Shown here piece after piece: positions 21,481 through 28,253 of a DNA stretch of 28,253 nt (the stretch's first letter is position 1; each line of letters opens with the position of its first letter). The notes beneath the pieces were generated by a model. That model had not been told where the DNA came from. It saw nothing but the letters and a program-made list of their open reading frames with translations, and searched no databases. The stretch spans positions 1 through 28,253 of the forward strand of contig JBBDSJ010000088.1 of assembly GCA_040905025.1 (NCBI GenBank), in the 5' to 3' direction. The position numbers were made by a program, and so were the translations under genes. Origin of the DNA: JBBDSJ01 sp040905025. Lineage in GTDB: Bacteria > Pseudomonadota > Gammaproteobacteria > Methylohalomonadales > Methylohalomonadaceae.

Positions 21481-22206
21481 ATGAGCCTCAATTTCGAAGA
21501 GCTGGATTATCGTCAAACCCGACTGGGCGATCTCAGTTTGCGGCGACGGCGTTTTCCCCATGCCGGGCAAACTGATATTTATGAAGTCAAACTCGGCGAT
21601 GAGTTTCTGATGTCGAGTCTGTTCGTAGAGGCGGAAGAAGCTCTGGCGCGACTTGGCCTGCAACGTTTTTCCAGGCAAGCAGTTGATGTCGTGGTGGGCG
21701 GGCTTGGACTCGGTTACACCGCAGCAGCGGCACTGGCATTTGCCAATGTCCGATCACTGCTGGTAATTGAAACATTGGCGCCGGTAATTGACTGGCATCG
21801 GCAAGGGCTATTGCCGTTGGGACAACGGCTGACTTCGGATCCACGTTGTCAATTTGTCGAGGCTGATTTTTTTGCACTGGCTGGATCGGCAACGCAGGGA
21901 TTTGATCTGCAATCTCGTGGGCGTCGCTTTGATGCAATTTTGCTGGATATCGATCATGCGCCGGATGATTTGTTGCATTCACAGCATGCCGGTTTCTACC
22001 AGCCGTCGGGACTGAAGCAGCTGACACAATATATGCATAAGGACGGGGTATTTGGCCTATGGTCGAATGATCCGCCGAATACTGATTTTGTGCAAAGGCT
22101 TAAGTCTGTTTTTGCTGATGTTGAGACACACATTATCGAATTCGATAATGTACTGCAGGGCAGGCAGTCGACCAATACCGTTTACATCGCCTGTCTGGGA
22201 CATTAA
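21481..22206 (+). CDS. Spermidine-synthase-like / SAM-dependent methyltransferase-fold protein
   Basis: Cytoplasmic Rossmann-fold protein of 241 residues. The N-terminal beta region (ELDYRQTRLGDLSLRRRRF, DIYEVKLGDEFLMSSLF) matches the spermidine-synthase family. The SAM-type binding loop is GGLGLGYT at 73-80, with acidic residue Glu97 (VIETLAP) for the ribose and DIDHAPDDLL (156-165) as the catalytic-loop equivalent. Whether it transfers aminopropyl or methyl groups cannot be decided; the usual polyamine-pocket tyrosines are not evident. ATG 21481 gives the normal N-terminus, and an in-frame ATG at 21463 is an alternative. The tautomerase-type gene follows 22 bases later. Confidence 0.72.
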   Translation: MSLNFEELDYRQTRLGDLSLRRRRFPHAGQTDIYEVKLGDEFLMSSLFVEAEEALARLGLQRFSRQAVDVVVGGLGLGYTAAAALAFANVRSLLVIETLAPVIDWHRQGLLPLGQRLTSDPRCQFVEADFFALAGSATQGFDLQSRGRRFDAILLDIDHAPDDLLHSQHAGFYQPSGLKQLTQYMHKDGVFGLWSNDPPNTDFVQRLKSVFADVETHIIEFDNVLQGRQSTNTVYIACLGH

Positions 22207-22228
22207 TAACCGTTATGGGGGATAGTGC

Positions 22229-22594
22229 ATGCCACTTGTCAACATTTCCATTCTCAAGGGTAAGTCCGCGGCCTACAAAAAGGCGGTCGCCGATGCCGTG
22301 AATTCATCGGTCATTGAGACTATGAATTTCCCGGATGATGATCGTTATCAGATTATCCATGAGCATGAGCCAGCCGATCTGGAGTTACAGGAACGTACAG
22401 GTGATCGTGTGATGATGTATCTGATTATGCGTTCAGGCCGTCCCGATGCTGCCAAACAGGCGTTTTATGCACGCGTGGTCGAGAAGCTGGCACAGGATCC
22501 GGGGATTGAGCCGGCGAACGTATTGATCAGCATCGTTGAAAATAAAGACATAGACTGGTCATTTCGTGATGGCATTGCCCAGTTCGTCGTTTAG
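22229..22594 (+). CDS. Tautomerase-family protein
   Basis: Small protein of 121 residues of the 4-oxalocrotonate tautomerase superfamily, in a longer subgroup of about 120-130 residues. Pro2, exposed after Met removal, is the expected catalytic base (MPLVNISILKGKSAAYKKAV). The C-terminal NVLISIVENKDIDWSFRDGI is typical of this subgroup. The substrate is unknown. A strong GGGGGATA ribosome-binding site lies before the ATG. Its last 26 bases overlap the start of the next gene. Confidence 0.8.
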   Translation: MPLVNISILKGKSAAYKKAVADAVNSSVIETMNFPDDDRYQIIHEHEPADLELQERTGDRVMMYLIMRSGRPDAAKQAFYARVVEKLAQDPGIEPANVLISIVENKDIDWSFRDGIAQFVV

Positions 22595-22937
22595 TATTTT
22601 ACTTTTCATCAGTTTGCTACTGGTAGTTGCTGACGGGACAACAGCGCAACTGGAAACGGACAGTCTGCTATTGACAGTCGACGTACACTGCGCTGAAGGC
22701 AATGTCATCTGTGCCTCGGTAACCTTGCAGGCAATCCATAAAGGGACCGGGGCTTCGCTAATACTCAATGGTGAGACATTGCATACCCGGTGTGCTGACG
22801 GGATAACGCCTTGCCGGTTTATCGGCTATCATTTTGGCCATCACGATCTGGTCTATCAACTGACCGAACAGGGTGTATTCAGTGTGTTATCCGGAAGTGA
22901 TACTGTGTTCGAGGAAGCCGGTACCTGGCTGTATTGA
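22569..22937 (+). CDS. Unrecognised small secreted protein with two Cx6C pairs
   Basis: I do not recognise this family. The 122 residues begin with a clear signal peptide (hydrophobic core about 9-21, likely cleavage near TTAQ at 24-27). The mature part is mostly beta-prone and holds exactly four cysteines in two equal-spaced pairs, Cys41-Cys48 (CAEGNVIC) and Cys75-Cys82 (CADGITPC), which look suited for disulfides in the periplasm. The stretch RFIGYHFGHHDLVYQL follows. The start ATG 22569 (or GTG 22566) lies inside the tautomerase gene in another frame, so the two are probably translationally coupled. It has a signal peptide and normal stop, which argues for a real gene. Confidence 0.6.
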   Translation: MALPSSSFSILLFISLLLVVADGTTAQLETDSLLLTVDVHCAEGNVICASVTLQAIHKGTGASLILNGETLHTRCADGITPCRFIGYHFGHHDLVYQLTEQGVFSVLSGSDTVFEEAGTWLY

Positions 22938-22966
22938 TTATCATAACCTGATGCCTTGCCGGCAGA

Positions 22967-23656
22967 TCAGTCTATGCGTTCCAGTACAGTAACAGACTCG
23001 CCCGGATTGATTTCACGTCGATCGACACTTTCAGTACGTTCGCTTTTGATCAGGCCAATGCCCGGCGCATACCATTGGGTGCTGTCTATTTTGATAACGA
23101 TGAAACCGGTATCACCGGTAAATTCCATACGCCTTTCAGCATAGCCCTTGATAACAGCAACATTCTGAAAGTTTCCTGCCGGCGTTATTATCCTGGCATC
23201 CAGCTTTGTGCAGTGGTAATCCATCGGCAGTTTGATACGCAGACCACGATCAATTTTTTCGAGTGAATATTTACGCCATTCAAGCAACTCGGTTTGCGTC
23301 AGTGTCTGCCAGCGGCTGCCCACTGTCAACGGTATTGGCATAATCATGACGGGCGTGGCATTCAGGCTATGTTCACCATGCTGTGTACTGCCTACCTGAT
23401 AAATGCCATCGTCATTTCGTTCGAGCAGTGCACTGATACCGCTGGCAGTTTGTTGCAGATACAGTTGTTTCCCGGCAATGGATTCCGGGCCAGTAATACG
23501 TATCAGGAATTTGTTTTCGAACGATCCATCACTGCGTGTCAGTTGTTTGTGATATGTCAGCAGTTGTTGTTGCTTTAACGGGAAATACTTGCTGTCTGCC
23601 GAATCTCCGCAGGCAGGCAGCGACAACAGTAATACTAAAGTAAACAATATTTTCAT
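22967..23656 (-). CDS. Putative lipoprotein of unknown function
   Basis: Protein of 229 residues with a lipoprotein signal peptide: MKILFTLVLLLSLPAC, lipobox LPAC, with Cys16 as the lipidation site. The mature protein looks beta-rich, with repeating short strands (YLQQTASGISALLERNDDGIYQV, split by a GDN-like turn, and GFIVIKIDSTQWYAPGIGLI). The last part, YAPGIGLIKSERTESVDRRE, resembles domains in which an extracellular beta protein closes with a WYApGvGlVk motif, seen in several uncharacterised proteins. I assign no function. Its ATG overlaps the anmK stop (TGATG), indicating translational coupling. The upstream extension of the frame inside anmK is not part of it. Confidence 0.75.
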   Translation of the reverse strand: MKILFTLVLLLSLPACGDSADSKYFPLKQQQLLTYHKQLTRSDGSFENKFLIRITGPESIAGKQLYLQQTASGISALLERNDDGIYQVGSTQHGEHSLNATPVMIMPIPLTVGSRWQTLTQTELLEWRKYSLEKIDRGLRIKLPMDYHCTKLDARIITPAGNFQNVAVIKGYAERRMEFTGDTGFIVIKIDSTQWYAPGIGLIKSERTESVDRREINPGESVTVLERID

Positions 23657-24756
23657 CAGGCTTGATAGATGCCACCGAGCATGACTGCCTGCCGGGCACC
23701 GGTAATGCTGGTTGTATTGATACTGTTGCCTGCCAGCCGCTGCATTGCCAACCAGGCAAAACAGCAAGCTTCAACCAGTTGGGGATCAATCCCGTAATCG
23801 GCACTGCTACTGACCTTGCAGTTCTCCAGCCCGGTAGCGATTGCGGCGCACAATGCCTTGTTAAAGGCACCACCACCGCAAAGAATAATATCTTTTGCAT
23901 CGCTGGCATATTTGCGGATGTCTGCTGCGATGGTAGTCGCCGTCAGTGCCAGCAAAGTGGCCTGAACATCTTCAGGAGCAAATGCGGAAGTTGAATTTCC
24001 TGTCATTTTTTCAAGCCAGCCAAGATTGAAATATTCCGGGCCGGTGCTTTTCGGTGGTGACTGACTGAAGTATGGATCGACCAGTAATTGTTGCAACAAT
24101 GCCGGGTTGACCTTGCCACTGGCAGCCCAGATACCATCAGTATCATAGGCCTTTTGCTGCTGCCGCCTGATCCAGTTGTCCATTAAATTATTCGCCGGCC
24201 CGGTATCAAAACCGAGAACGGGATCGTCCGAATTCGTTGACAGCACGGTAATATTGGCAATGCCGCCCAGATTGACAACTACACGCGTGCGTTCGTTATG
24301 ACGAAATATTGCATTGTGAAAGACGGGCACCAGTGGGGCACCCTGACCGCCGGCGGCCATATCCATGCGACGAAAATCGGCGACGGTGGTAATACCTGTC
24401 TGAAGTGCGATGCGGTTTGGATTGCCAACCTGTAATGTACTGGCTGGTGTTTCATCGGGGGCATGCCATAACGTCTGGCCGTGGCTGCCAATCGCTGCAA
24501 TCTGATCGATGTTTATCCCGGCTTTGCGGACAAGGGCCAGCGCTGTTCCCGCAAAAAGTTCGGCGACGCTGTCATCCAGTCGCATGGCTTCGATGACCGG
24601 GCTGTTGGCACGAAATTCGCGCAAGCGTTGTTGCAGTTCGGCGGGTATTGCACTGGAGTGGCTGTCAACAATACGAACAGTCGCAGCGGAGAAGTCCACT
24701 AACACGGCATCCACGGCATCCATACTGGTGCCGGATATCATGCCGATAAACATCAT
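23656..24756 (-). CDS. anmK: Anhydro-N-acetylmuramic acid kinase
   Basis: Cytoplasmic enzyme of cell-wall recycling that hydrolyses and phosphorylates 1,6-anhydro-MurNAc to MurNAc-6-P. The 366 residues show the phosphate-binding MISGTSMDAVDAVL (6-19), GSHGQTLWHAP, VADFRRMDMAAGGQGAPLVP, VVNLGGIANITVL and FDTGPANNLMD, and the C-terminal LCGGGAFNKAL. All elements of the ASKHA fold are present. It starts 31 bases after the M23 peptidase gene, and both act on peptidoglycan. Confidence 0.94.
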   Translation of the reverse strand: MMFIGMISGTSMDAVDAVLVDFSAATVRIVDSHSSAIPAELQQRLREFRANSPVIEAMRLDDSVAELFAGTALALVRKAGINIDQIAAIGSHGQTLWHAPDETPASTLQVGNPNRIALQTGITTVADFRRMDMAAGGQGAPLVPVFHNAIFRHNERTRVVVNLGGIANITVLSTNSDDPVLGFDTGPANNLMDNWIRRQQQKAYDTDGIWAASGKVNPALLQQLLVDPYFSQSPPKSTGPEYFNLGWLEKMTGNSTSAFAPEDVQATLLALTATTIAADIRKYASDAKDIILCGGGAFNKALCAAIATGLENCKVSSSADYGIDPQLVEACCFAWLAMQRLAGNSINTTSITGARQAVMLGGIYQA

Positions 24757-24787
24757 TGCCGTTATGAATCAGCGCCGGGTTTTCGCT

Positions 24788-26344
24788 TCAATCAGGATCG
24801 CCAAGCAGCGCCAACAGCAGATTTTCATCCAGATCGAAATCGATGATGGCGAGTTCGCCGTCGTGACTGTTTGCCAGTGTATCGAAGCTGGCCAGAAGCG
24901 GCCGGGTGCGGTTCTTGAACTCTGCCAGGTGCTGCTGGGGGATGCCTTCAGCTTCAGGCAGTTTCACGGTAACCGGATTGCGGTGCACACCATTGACCAG
25001 AAATTCATAGTGCAGATGCGGGCCTGTCGCCAGGCCGGTGGAGCCGATATAACCGATGGTTTGGCCTTGTTTGACCCGGCTGCCGTGTTTCAGGCCACGG
25101 GCATAACGTGACATGTGTGCATAGAGTGTCTGGTAACGGCCGCCATGCTCAAGGATGACAGTTTTTCCGTAGCCACCCTTGTTACCAAGATGTGCAATAC
25201 GGCCATCACCTGTGGCCTTGATCGGGGTGCCGGTGGGAGCAGCATAATCAGTACCGCGATGAGCACGGATACGGTTCAATACCGGATGTTTACGATTCGG
25301 ATTGAAATGCGAACTGATACGAAACACATCCATCGGCGTGCGTAAAAACGCCTTGCGCATGCTGTTGCCGTTCTCGGCGTAGTAATCAATGCTGCCATCA
25401 TCATCTATATAGCGCACAGCACGCAGCGTACGATTCTGGTTCCTGAATTCTGCAGCCAGGATCGGACCGTCCTGTACCTTTACGCCATCACGATAGGTTT
25501 CCTGGAAGATAATGCTGAATTCATCCCCGCTGCGGATGTCCATTGCGAAATCGATATCCCAACCATACAGTGCCACCAGCTGCATTATGATGTTATCGCT
25601 CAATCCGGCTCTTTTCCCGGACAGGAACAGTGAGTCATGAATAGTTGCAACGGCAGCGCGGGTACGTTTTTCCAGTGCTGCTGGCAGCAATTCAGCAATA
25701 AAATCGTTACCATTGCGTTCCACATGCAGAATGTGGCGCGCATCCGGATCATGCTGCAGGCTTTGCAACTTGCCATCTTCAATATGCAGACGCAGTTCCT
25801 GACCGGGTTGCAGACGTTTCAATGCTGCCGTGGTTTCACCGAGCTGCATGATGTTGTGTAAATCAACGGCACTGAGATGCAGGCGCTGGAATATCAGTGC
25901 GAGACTGTCACCACGTTCTACTGTGGCGCGTTGCCAATCAATTGCGGCGGTGTTATCAGCCAGATCATTTTGCGTACCAATTTCAGTAATCTCGCTGCCA
26001 GCTTCTTCAGCCAGACTTGTGGCACCGGCTTCAACTTCAACACTGAGGGTTGCTGCCTGGTAGGGTTCCGGTAATGATTCATCCTTTGCAGTAGTGGCTG
26101 TGGGTTCGGTGAGCGGCGGTAACACTTTTACATCGGGTTGAGATCCGGTATTGGCCATGGCATTACTCGACAGTGACCAGCCGGTATCTGCCTGGCTATT
26201 GAAGTGGCTGTAGCCAATGAAACTGACGACGAGCACCAGTACCATTGCCAGCCAATGGTGGTGAAATTTCCGCTGCTGCGGCGGGTGCACAAGACTCACC
26301 TTGCCGAGCTTGTAATCTTGCTTGATATTTATCTTGTAAGTCAC
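24788..26344 (-). CDS. Membrane-anchored M23 peptidoglycan endopeptidase (MepM-like)
   Basis: Predicted zinc DD-endopeptidase that cuts peptidoglycan cross-links in the periplasm. The 518 residues have a cytoplasmic N-terminus, one membrane anchor (about 31-46), a low-complexity linker, a LysM- or OapA-like domain at about 136-190 (VERGDSLALIFQRLHLSAVD), a central domain, and the M23 domain at about 355-460. Metal ligands are His362 and Asp366 in HRGTDYAAP, and His443 and His445 in GPHLHYEF; His410 (LYAHM) is the usual catalytic one. All are present, so it should be active. It is divergent from tyrS. Confidence 0.93.
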   Translation of the reverse strand: MTYKINIKQDYKLGKVSLVHPPQQRKFHHHWLAMVLVLVVSFIGYSHFNSQADTGWSLSSNAMANTGSQPDVKVLPPLTEPTATTAKDESLPEPYQAATLSVEVEAGATSLAEEAGSEITEIGTQNDLADNTAAIDWQRATVERGDSLALIFQRLHLSAVDLHNIMQLGETTAALKRLQPGQELRLHIEDGKLQSLQHDPDARHILHVERNGNDFIAELLPAALEKRTRAAVATIHDSLFLSGKRAGLSDNIIMQLVALYGWDIDFAMDIRSGDEFSIIFQETYRDGVKVQDGPILAAEFRNQNRTLRAVRYIDDDGSIDYYAENGNSMRKAFLRTPMDVFRISSHFNPNRKHPVLNRIRAHRGTDYAAPTGTPIKATGDGRIAHLGNKGGYGKTVILEHGGRYQTLYAHMSRYARGLKHGSRVKQGQTIGYIGSTGLATGPHLHYEFLVNGVHRNPVTVKLPEAEGIPQQHLAEFKNRTRPLLASFDTLANSHDGELAIIDFDLDENLLLALLGDPD

Positions 26345-26408
26345 GGTGTTTTAAGCACTATTTTTTGATAACAATAGCCGCATACCGGGCATGGAGTCAA
26401 CGGGCATT

Positions 26409-26436
26409 TTGCCAGTTTGCGGGCTGCGTCTATGAT
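26409..26436 (+). promoter_or_regulatory. Probable tyrS promoter
   Basis: TTGCCA (26409-26414) and TATGAT (26431-26436) are 16 bases apart, in the gap between the divergent M23 peptidase and tyrS genes. The leader would be about 70 bases. Confidence 0.55.
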
Positions 26437-26509
26437 ACTCAGCCTGAAGACAGGCTCGGCGCCGACCCGGGCGCCAGGATTTTTAACAGGAACCAAGGAC
26501 ATTTGTCCC

Positions 26510-27712
26510 ATGACAGCTACGCCTTCTGCACTTGATTTGCTGCGCCGCGGCACCAGTGAAATTCTCGCTTCCGAGGCTGAACTTGCCAAAAAGCTGGAGC
26601 AAAACCGGCCGCTGCGCATCAAGGCGGGGTTTGACCCGACGGCACCGGATCTGCATCTGGGGCATACGGTACTCATTAATAAGATGCGCCAGTTTCAGGA
26701 GTTTGGCCACGAGGTCATTTTCCTGATTGGTGATTTCACCGGCATGATTGGCGATCCGACCGGCAAGAATGTCACCCGCCAGCCGCTGACCCCGGAAGCT
26801 GTGGCCGCGAATGCGAAAACCTACAAGGAGCAGATATTCAAGATACTGGATCCGGCCAAAACCCGGGTAGTCTTTAATTCCGAGTGGATGGGGCAGATGA
26901 GCGCCGCCGATATGGTTCAGCTGGCCGCCAAACATACGGTCGCCAGAATGCTCGAGCGTGACGATTTCCACAAACGCTATCAGGGCAACCAGCCCATTGC
27001 CATCCACGAATTTCTGTACCCGCTGGTGCAGGGTTATGACTCGGTCGCGCTCAAGGCCGACGTCGAACTCGGCGGTACCGATCAGAAATTCAATTTGCTG
27101 GTGGGTCGCCAGTTGCAGGAGCATTACGGCCAGCCGCCGCAGGTCATTCTGACCATGCCGATCCTGGAAGGACTGGATGGTGTGCAGAAAATGTCAAAAT
27201 CGCTGAATAACTATATAGGCATCCAGGAGCCGCCGGGTGAGATGTTCGGCAAGATCATGTCGATCTCGGATGATCTGATGTGGCGTTATTTTGAGCTGCT
27301 CAGCTTCCGGCCGATGGCCGACGTCGAGTCATTGCGAAAAGCTATCGCCGACGGCCATAACCCGCGTGATGTCAAATTTGAGCTCGCTGCCGAAATCGTC
27401 GCCCGTTTTCATGACCAGACCGCCGCGCAAGCGGCCCAGGCCGAGTTTATTGCCCGCTTCCAGCAGGGTGCAATCCCGGATGACATGCCGGCACTGCAGC
27501 TGGCCACAGAAAATGGCAGTCTGGCGGTCGCACATATACTTAAAGCGGCGAAATTGACGGCGAGTACCTCGGATGCCCACCGGCTGGTGGCGCAAGGTGG
27601 CGTTAAAATGGACGGTGAACGTCTGGACGACAGCCGCCGGGAAATACCGGCCGGCAGCAGTCATGTGTTCCAGGTCGGCAAGCGCAAATTTGCCCGTGTC
27701 ACACTGGTCTGA
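26510..27712 (+). CDS. tyrS: Tyrosyl-tRNA synthetase (TyrZ-like branch)
   Basis: Class I synthetase charging tRNA-Tyr. The 400 residues begin with a short helix and KAGFDPTAPDLHLGH, with the HIGH motif as HLGH at 49-52. The long active-site stretch FLIGDFTGMIGDPTGKN, the tyrosine-binding region (HEFLYPLVQGYDSVAL), and KMSKS at 227-231 are intact, and an S4-like tRNA-binding domain covers about residues 335-400. This is the shorter, TyrZ-type form seen in Pseudomonas. ATG 26510 was chosen because AAGGA lies 10 bases upstream and the N-terminus then matches the family; the open frame continues upstream to 26417. Confidence 0.96.
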   Translation: MTATPSALDLLRRGTSEILASEAELAKKLEQNRPLRIKAGFDPTAPDLHLGHTVLINKMRQFQEFGHEVIFLIGDFTGMIGDPTGKNVTRQPLTPEAVAANAKTYKEQIFKILDPAKTRVVFNSEWMGQMSAADMVQLAAKHTVARMLERDDFHKRYQGNQPIAIHEFLYPLVQGYDSVALKADVELGGTDQKFNLLVGRQLQEHYGQPPQVILTMPILEGLDGVQKMSKSLNNYIGIQEPPGEMFGKIMSISDDLMWRYFELLSFRPMADVESLRKAIADGHNPRDVKFELAAEIVARFHDQTAAQAAQAEFIARFQQGAIPDDMPALQLATENGSLAVAHILKAAKLTASTSDAHRLVAQGGVKMDGERLDDSRREIPAGSSHVFQVGKRKFARVTLV

Positions 27713-27737
27713 AATAAACCGCCATGAATCCGCAAAT

Positions 27738-27796
27738 CAGCCCCTGCAGGGCTTGACAGACTGCAATATATGCCGGAAAAACCGGGATTTTTCCGG
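27738..27796 (+). other. Two hairpins after tyrS, possible terminator region
   Basis: AGCCC/GGGCT (27738-27742 with 27748-27752) and CCGGAAAAA/TTTTTCCGG (27773-27781 with 27788-27796). Neither has a clean T-run after it, so termination before the rRNA promoter is plausible but not certain. Confidence 0.4.
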
Positions 27797-27801
27797 TTCG
27801 G

Positions 27802-27861
27802 TAAAAAAACTGTCAAAAAGTCTCCGATACTTGTTGACGACCCTTAGTCGGGGTGTATAAT
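27802..27861 (+). promoter_or_regulatory. rRNA operon promoter with AT-rich UP element
   Basis: TTGACG (27834-27839) and a perfect TATAAT (27856-27861) are 16 bases apart, the typical rrn P1 spacing. An A-rich UP-like stretch covers 27802-27820, and a GC-rich discriminator (CCGCC) follows the -10, as expected for growth-rate and ppGpp control. It is the only strong promoter seen before the 16S gene. Confidence 0.85.
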
Positions 27862-27873
27862 TCCGCCTCTTTC

Positions 27874-27931
27874 GTCGGGACACAGTCCTGACCCGCTCTT
27901 TAAAAATACCTGATCAAGAAATCTGTGTGGG
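27874..27931 (+). promoter_or_regulatory. rRNA leader antitermination signals boxB, boxA and boxC
   Basis: A hairpin GTCGGGAC/GTCCTGAC (27874-27892) acts as boxB; GCTCTTTAAAAA (27895-27906) is boxA, close to the E. coli GCTCTTTAACAA; TGTGTGGG (27924-27931) is boxC. They recruit Nus factors to prevent premature termination in rrn operons. The spacing and order match known rrn leaders. Confidence 0.8.
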
Positions 27932-28060
27932 CGCTTGACGTTATGGACTGCATCACCATTAGTTGTACTCAATGGTCGCAAGCCAGACGGCAACGTCTAA
28001 AAACCTTGTGATTAATTGAGCCGAAAGATTTGTCCCATCTTAAAAGGGATGATTAAACTT

Positions 28061-28253
28061 AAACTGAAGAGTTTGATCCTGGCTCAGATTGAACGCTGGC
28101 GGCATGCCTAACACATGCAAGTCGAACGGTAACAGGAAGAAGCTTGCTTCTTTGCTGACGAGTGGCGGACGGGTGAGTAATACATAGGAATCTGCCCAGT
28201 AATGGGGGATAGCCCGGGGAAACCCGGATTAATACCGCATACGCCCTACGGGG
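28061..28253 (+). rRNA. 16S ribosomal RNA, 5' part (continues beyond window)
   Basis: The mature 5' end is placed at AAACTGAAGAGTTTGATCCT by comparison with the E. coli 16S start. The conserved first helices, the GGCGGCATGCCTAACACATG segment and the V1 hairpin (GAAGAAGCTTGCTTCTTTGC) follow, then GGCGGACGGGTGAGTAA. The V1 hairpin type is common in gammaproteobacteria. Only 193 bases are present. Confidence 0.97.

Noticed and set aside
23657..23767. N-terminal extension of the lipoprotein frame into anmK
   Set aside because: The lipoprotein signal peptide begins at ATG 23656; the upstream residues have no signal character.
24509..25111. 200-codon open frame antisense to anmK and the M23 gene
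   Set aside because: It runs across two well-supported minus-strand genes, has no domain and no ribosome-binding site.
27753..27758. Perfect -35 TTGACA before the rRNA promoter (a second rrn promoter)
   Set aside because: No acceptable -10 at 15-19 bases downstream; the bases there are GGAAAAAC-like. Kept only the 27834-27861 promoter.

Overview
The window reads as a chromosomal segment of a gammaproteobacterium with mid-range GC content. The evidence is the gene order parB, atpIBEFHAGDC, glmU; the clusters thiD-thiE-hemL and argC / coiled-coil protein / bactofilin / erpA; the order anmK / M23 peptidase / tyrS / rRNA; a gammaproteobacterial-looking 16S 5' end; and an rrn leader close to the E. 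coli boxA/boxC arrangement. I cannot name a genus. Almost everything is vertically inherited housekeeping DNA. I see no prophage, transposase, CRISPR array, toxin-antitoxin pair or defence island.

Layout: 1-584 is the 3' end of parB. 628-7980 is a complete F1Fo ATP synthase operon with a sigma70-type promoter and a strong terminator. 8101-11548 holds glmU, a nitrilase-superfamily hydrolase, rraA and an exported SIMPL-domain protein. A perfect 24-bp inverted repeat (11548-11609) separates these from a minus-strand block: a glycine-zipper lipoprotein, an exported type 1 copper cupredoxin, hemL, thiE and thiD. 15641-16880 is the most unusual part. It contains a 289-bp non-coding element with terminal inverted repeats and several short hairpins whose stems vary in a compensated way, a 54-residue rubredoxin gene, a REP-like pair, hemJ, and a duplicated hemJ 5' end separated from hemJ by an array of palindromes. 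Upstream of these on the minus strand lie a TlpA-like thioredoxin and a DUF4126-type membrane protein.

From 18457 the plus strand carries argC, a membrane-anchored coiled-coil protein (DUF6776-like), bactofilin, erpA, a truncated PPOX-class flavoprotein remnant, a spermidine-synthase-like protein, a tautomerase-family protein and an unrecognised secreted protein. The minus strand then has an unrecognised lipoprotein, anmK and an M23 endopeptidase. tyrS is divergent from the M23 gene. The window ends in an rRNA promoter, an antitermination leader and the first 193 bases of 16S rRNA.

Functional themes are energy conservation (ATP synthase), envelope precursor supply and wall turnover (glmU, anmK, M23 peptidase, bactofilin), tetrapyrrole and thiamine synthesis (hemL, hemJ, thiE, thiD), Fe-S and redox proteins (erpA, rubredoxin, TlpA-like, cupredoxin), and translation (tyrS, 16S). 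I found no convincing new protein system. The best leads are structural DNA or RNA: the palindromic element and its hairpin family, the hemJ head duplication, an orphan terminator with a possible alternative structure upstream of argC, and the 24-bp perfect inverted repeat.
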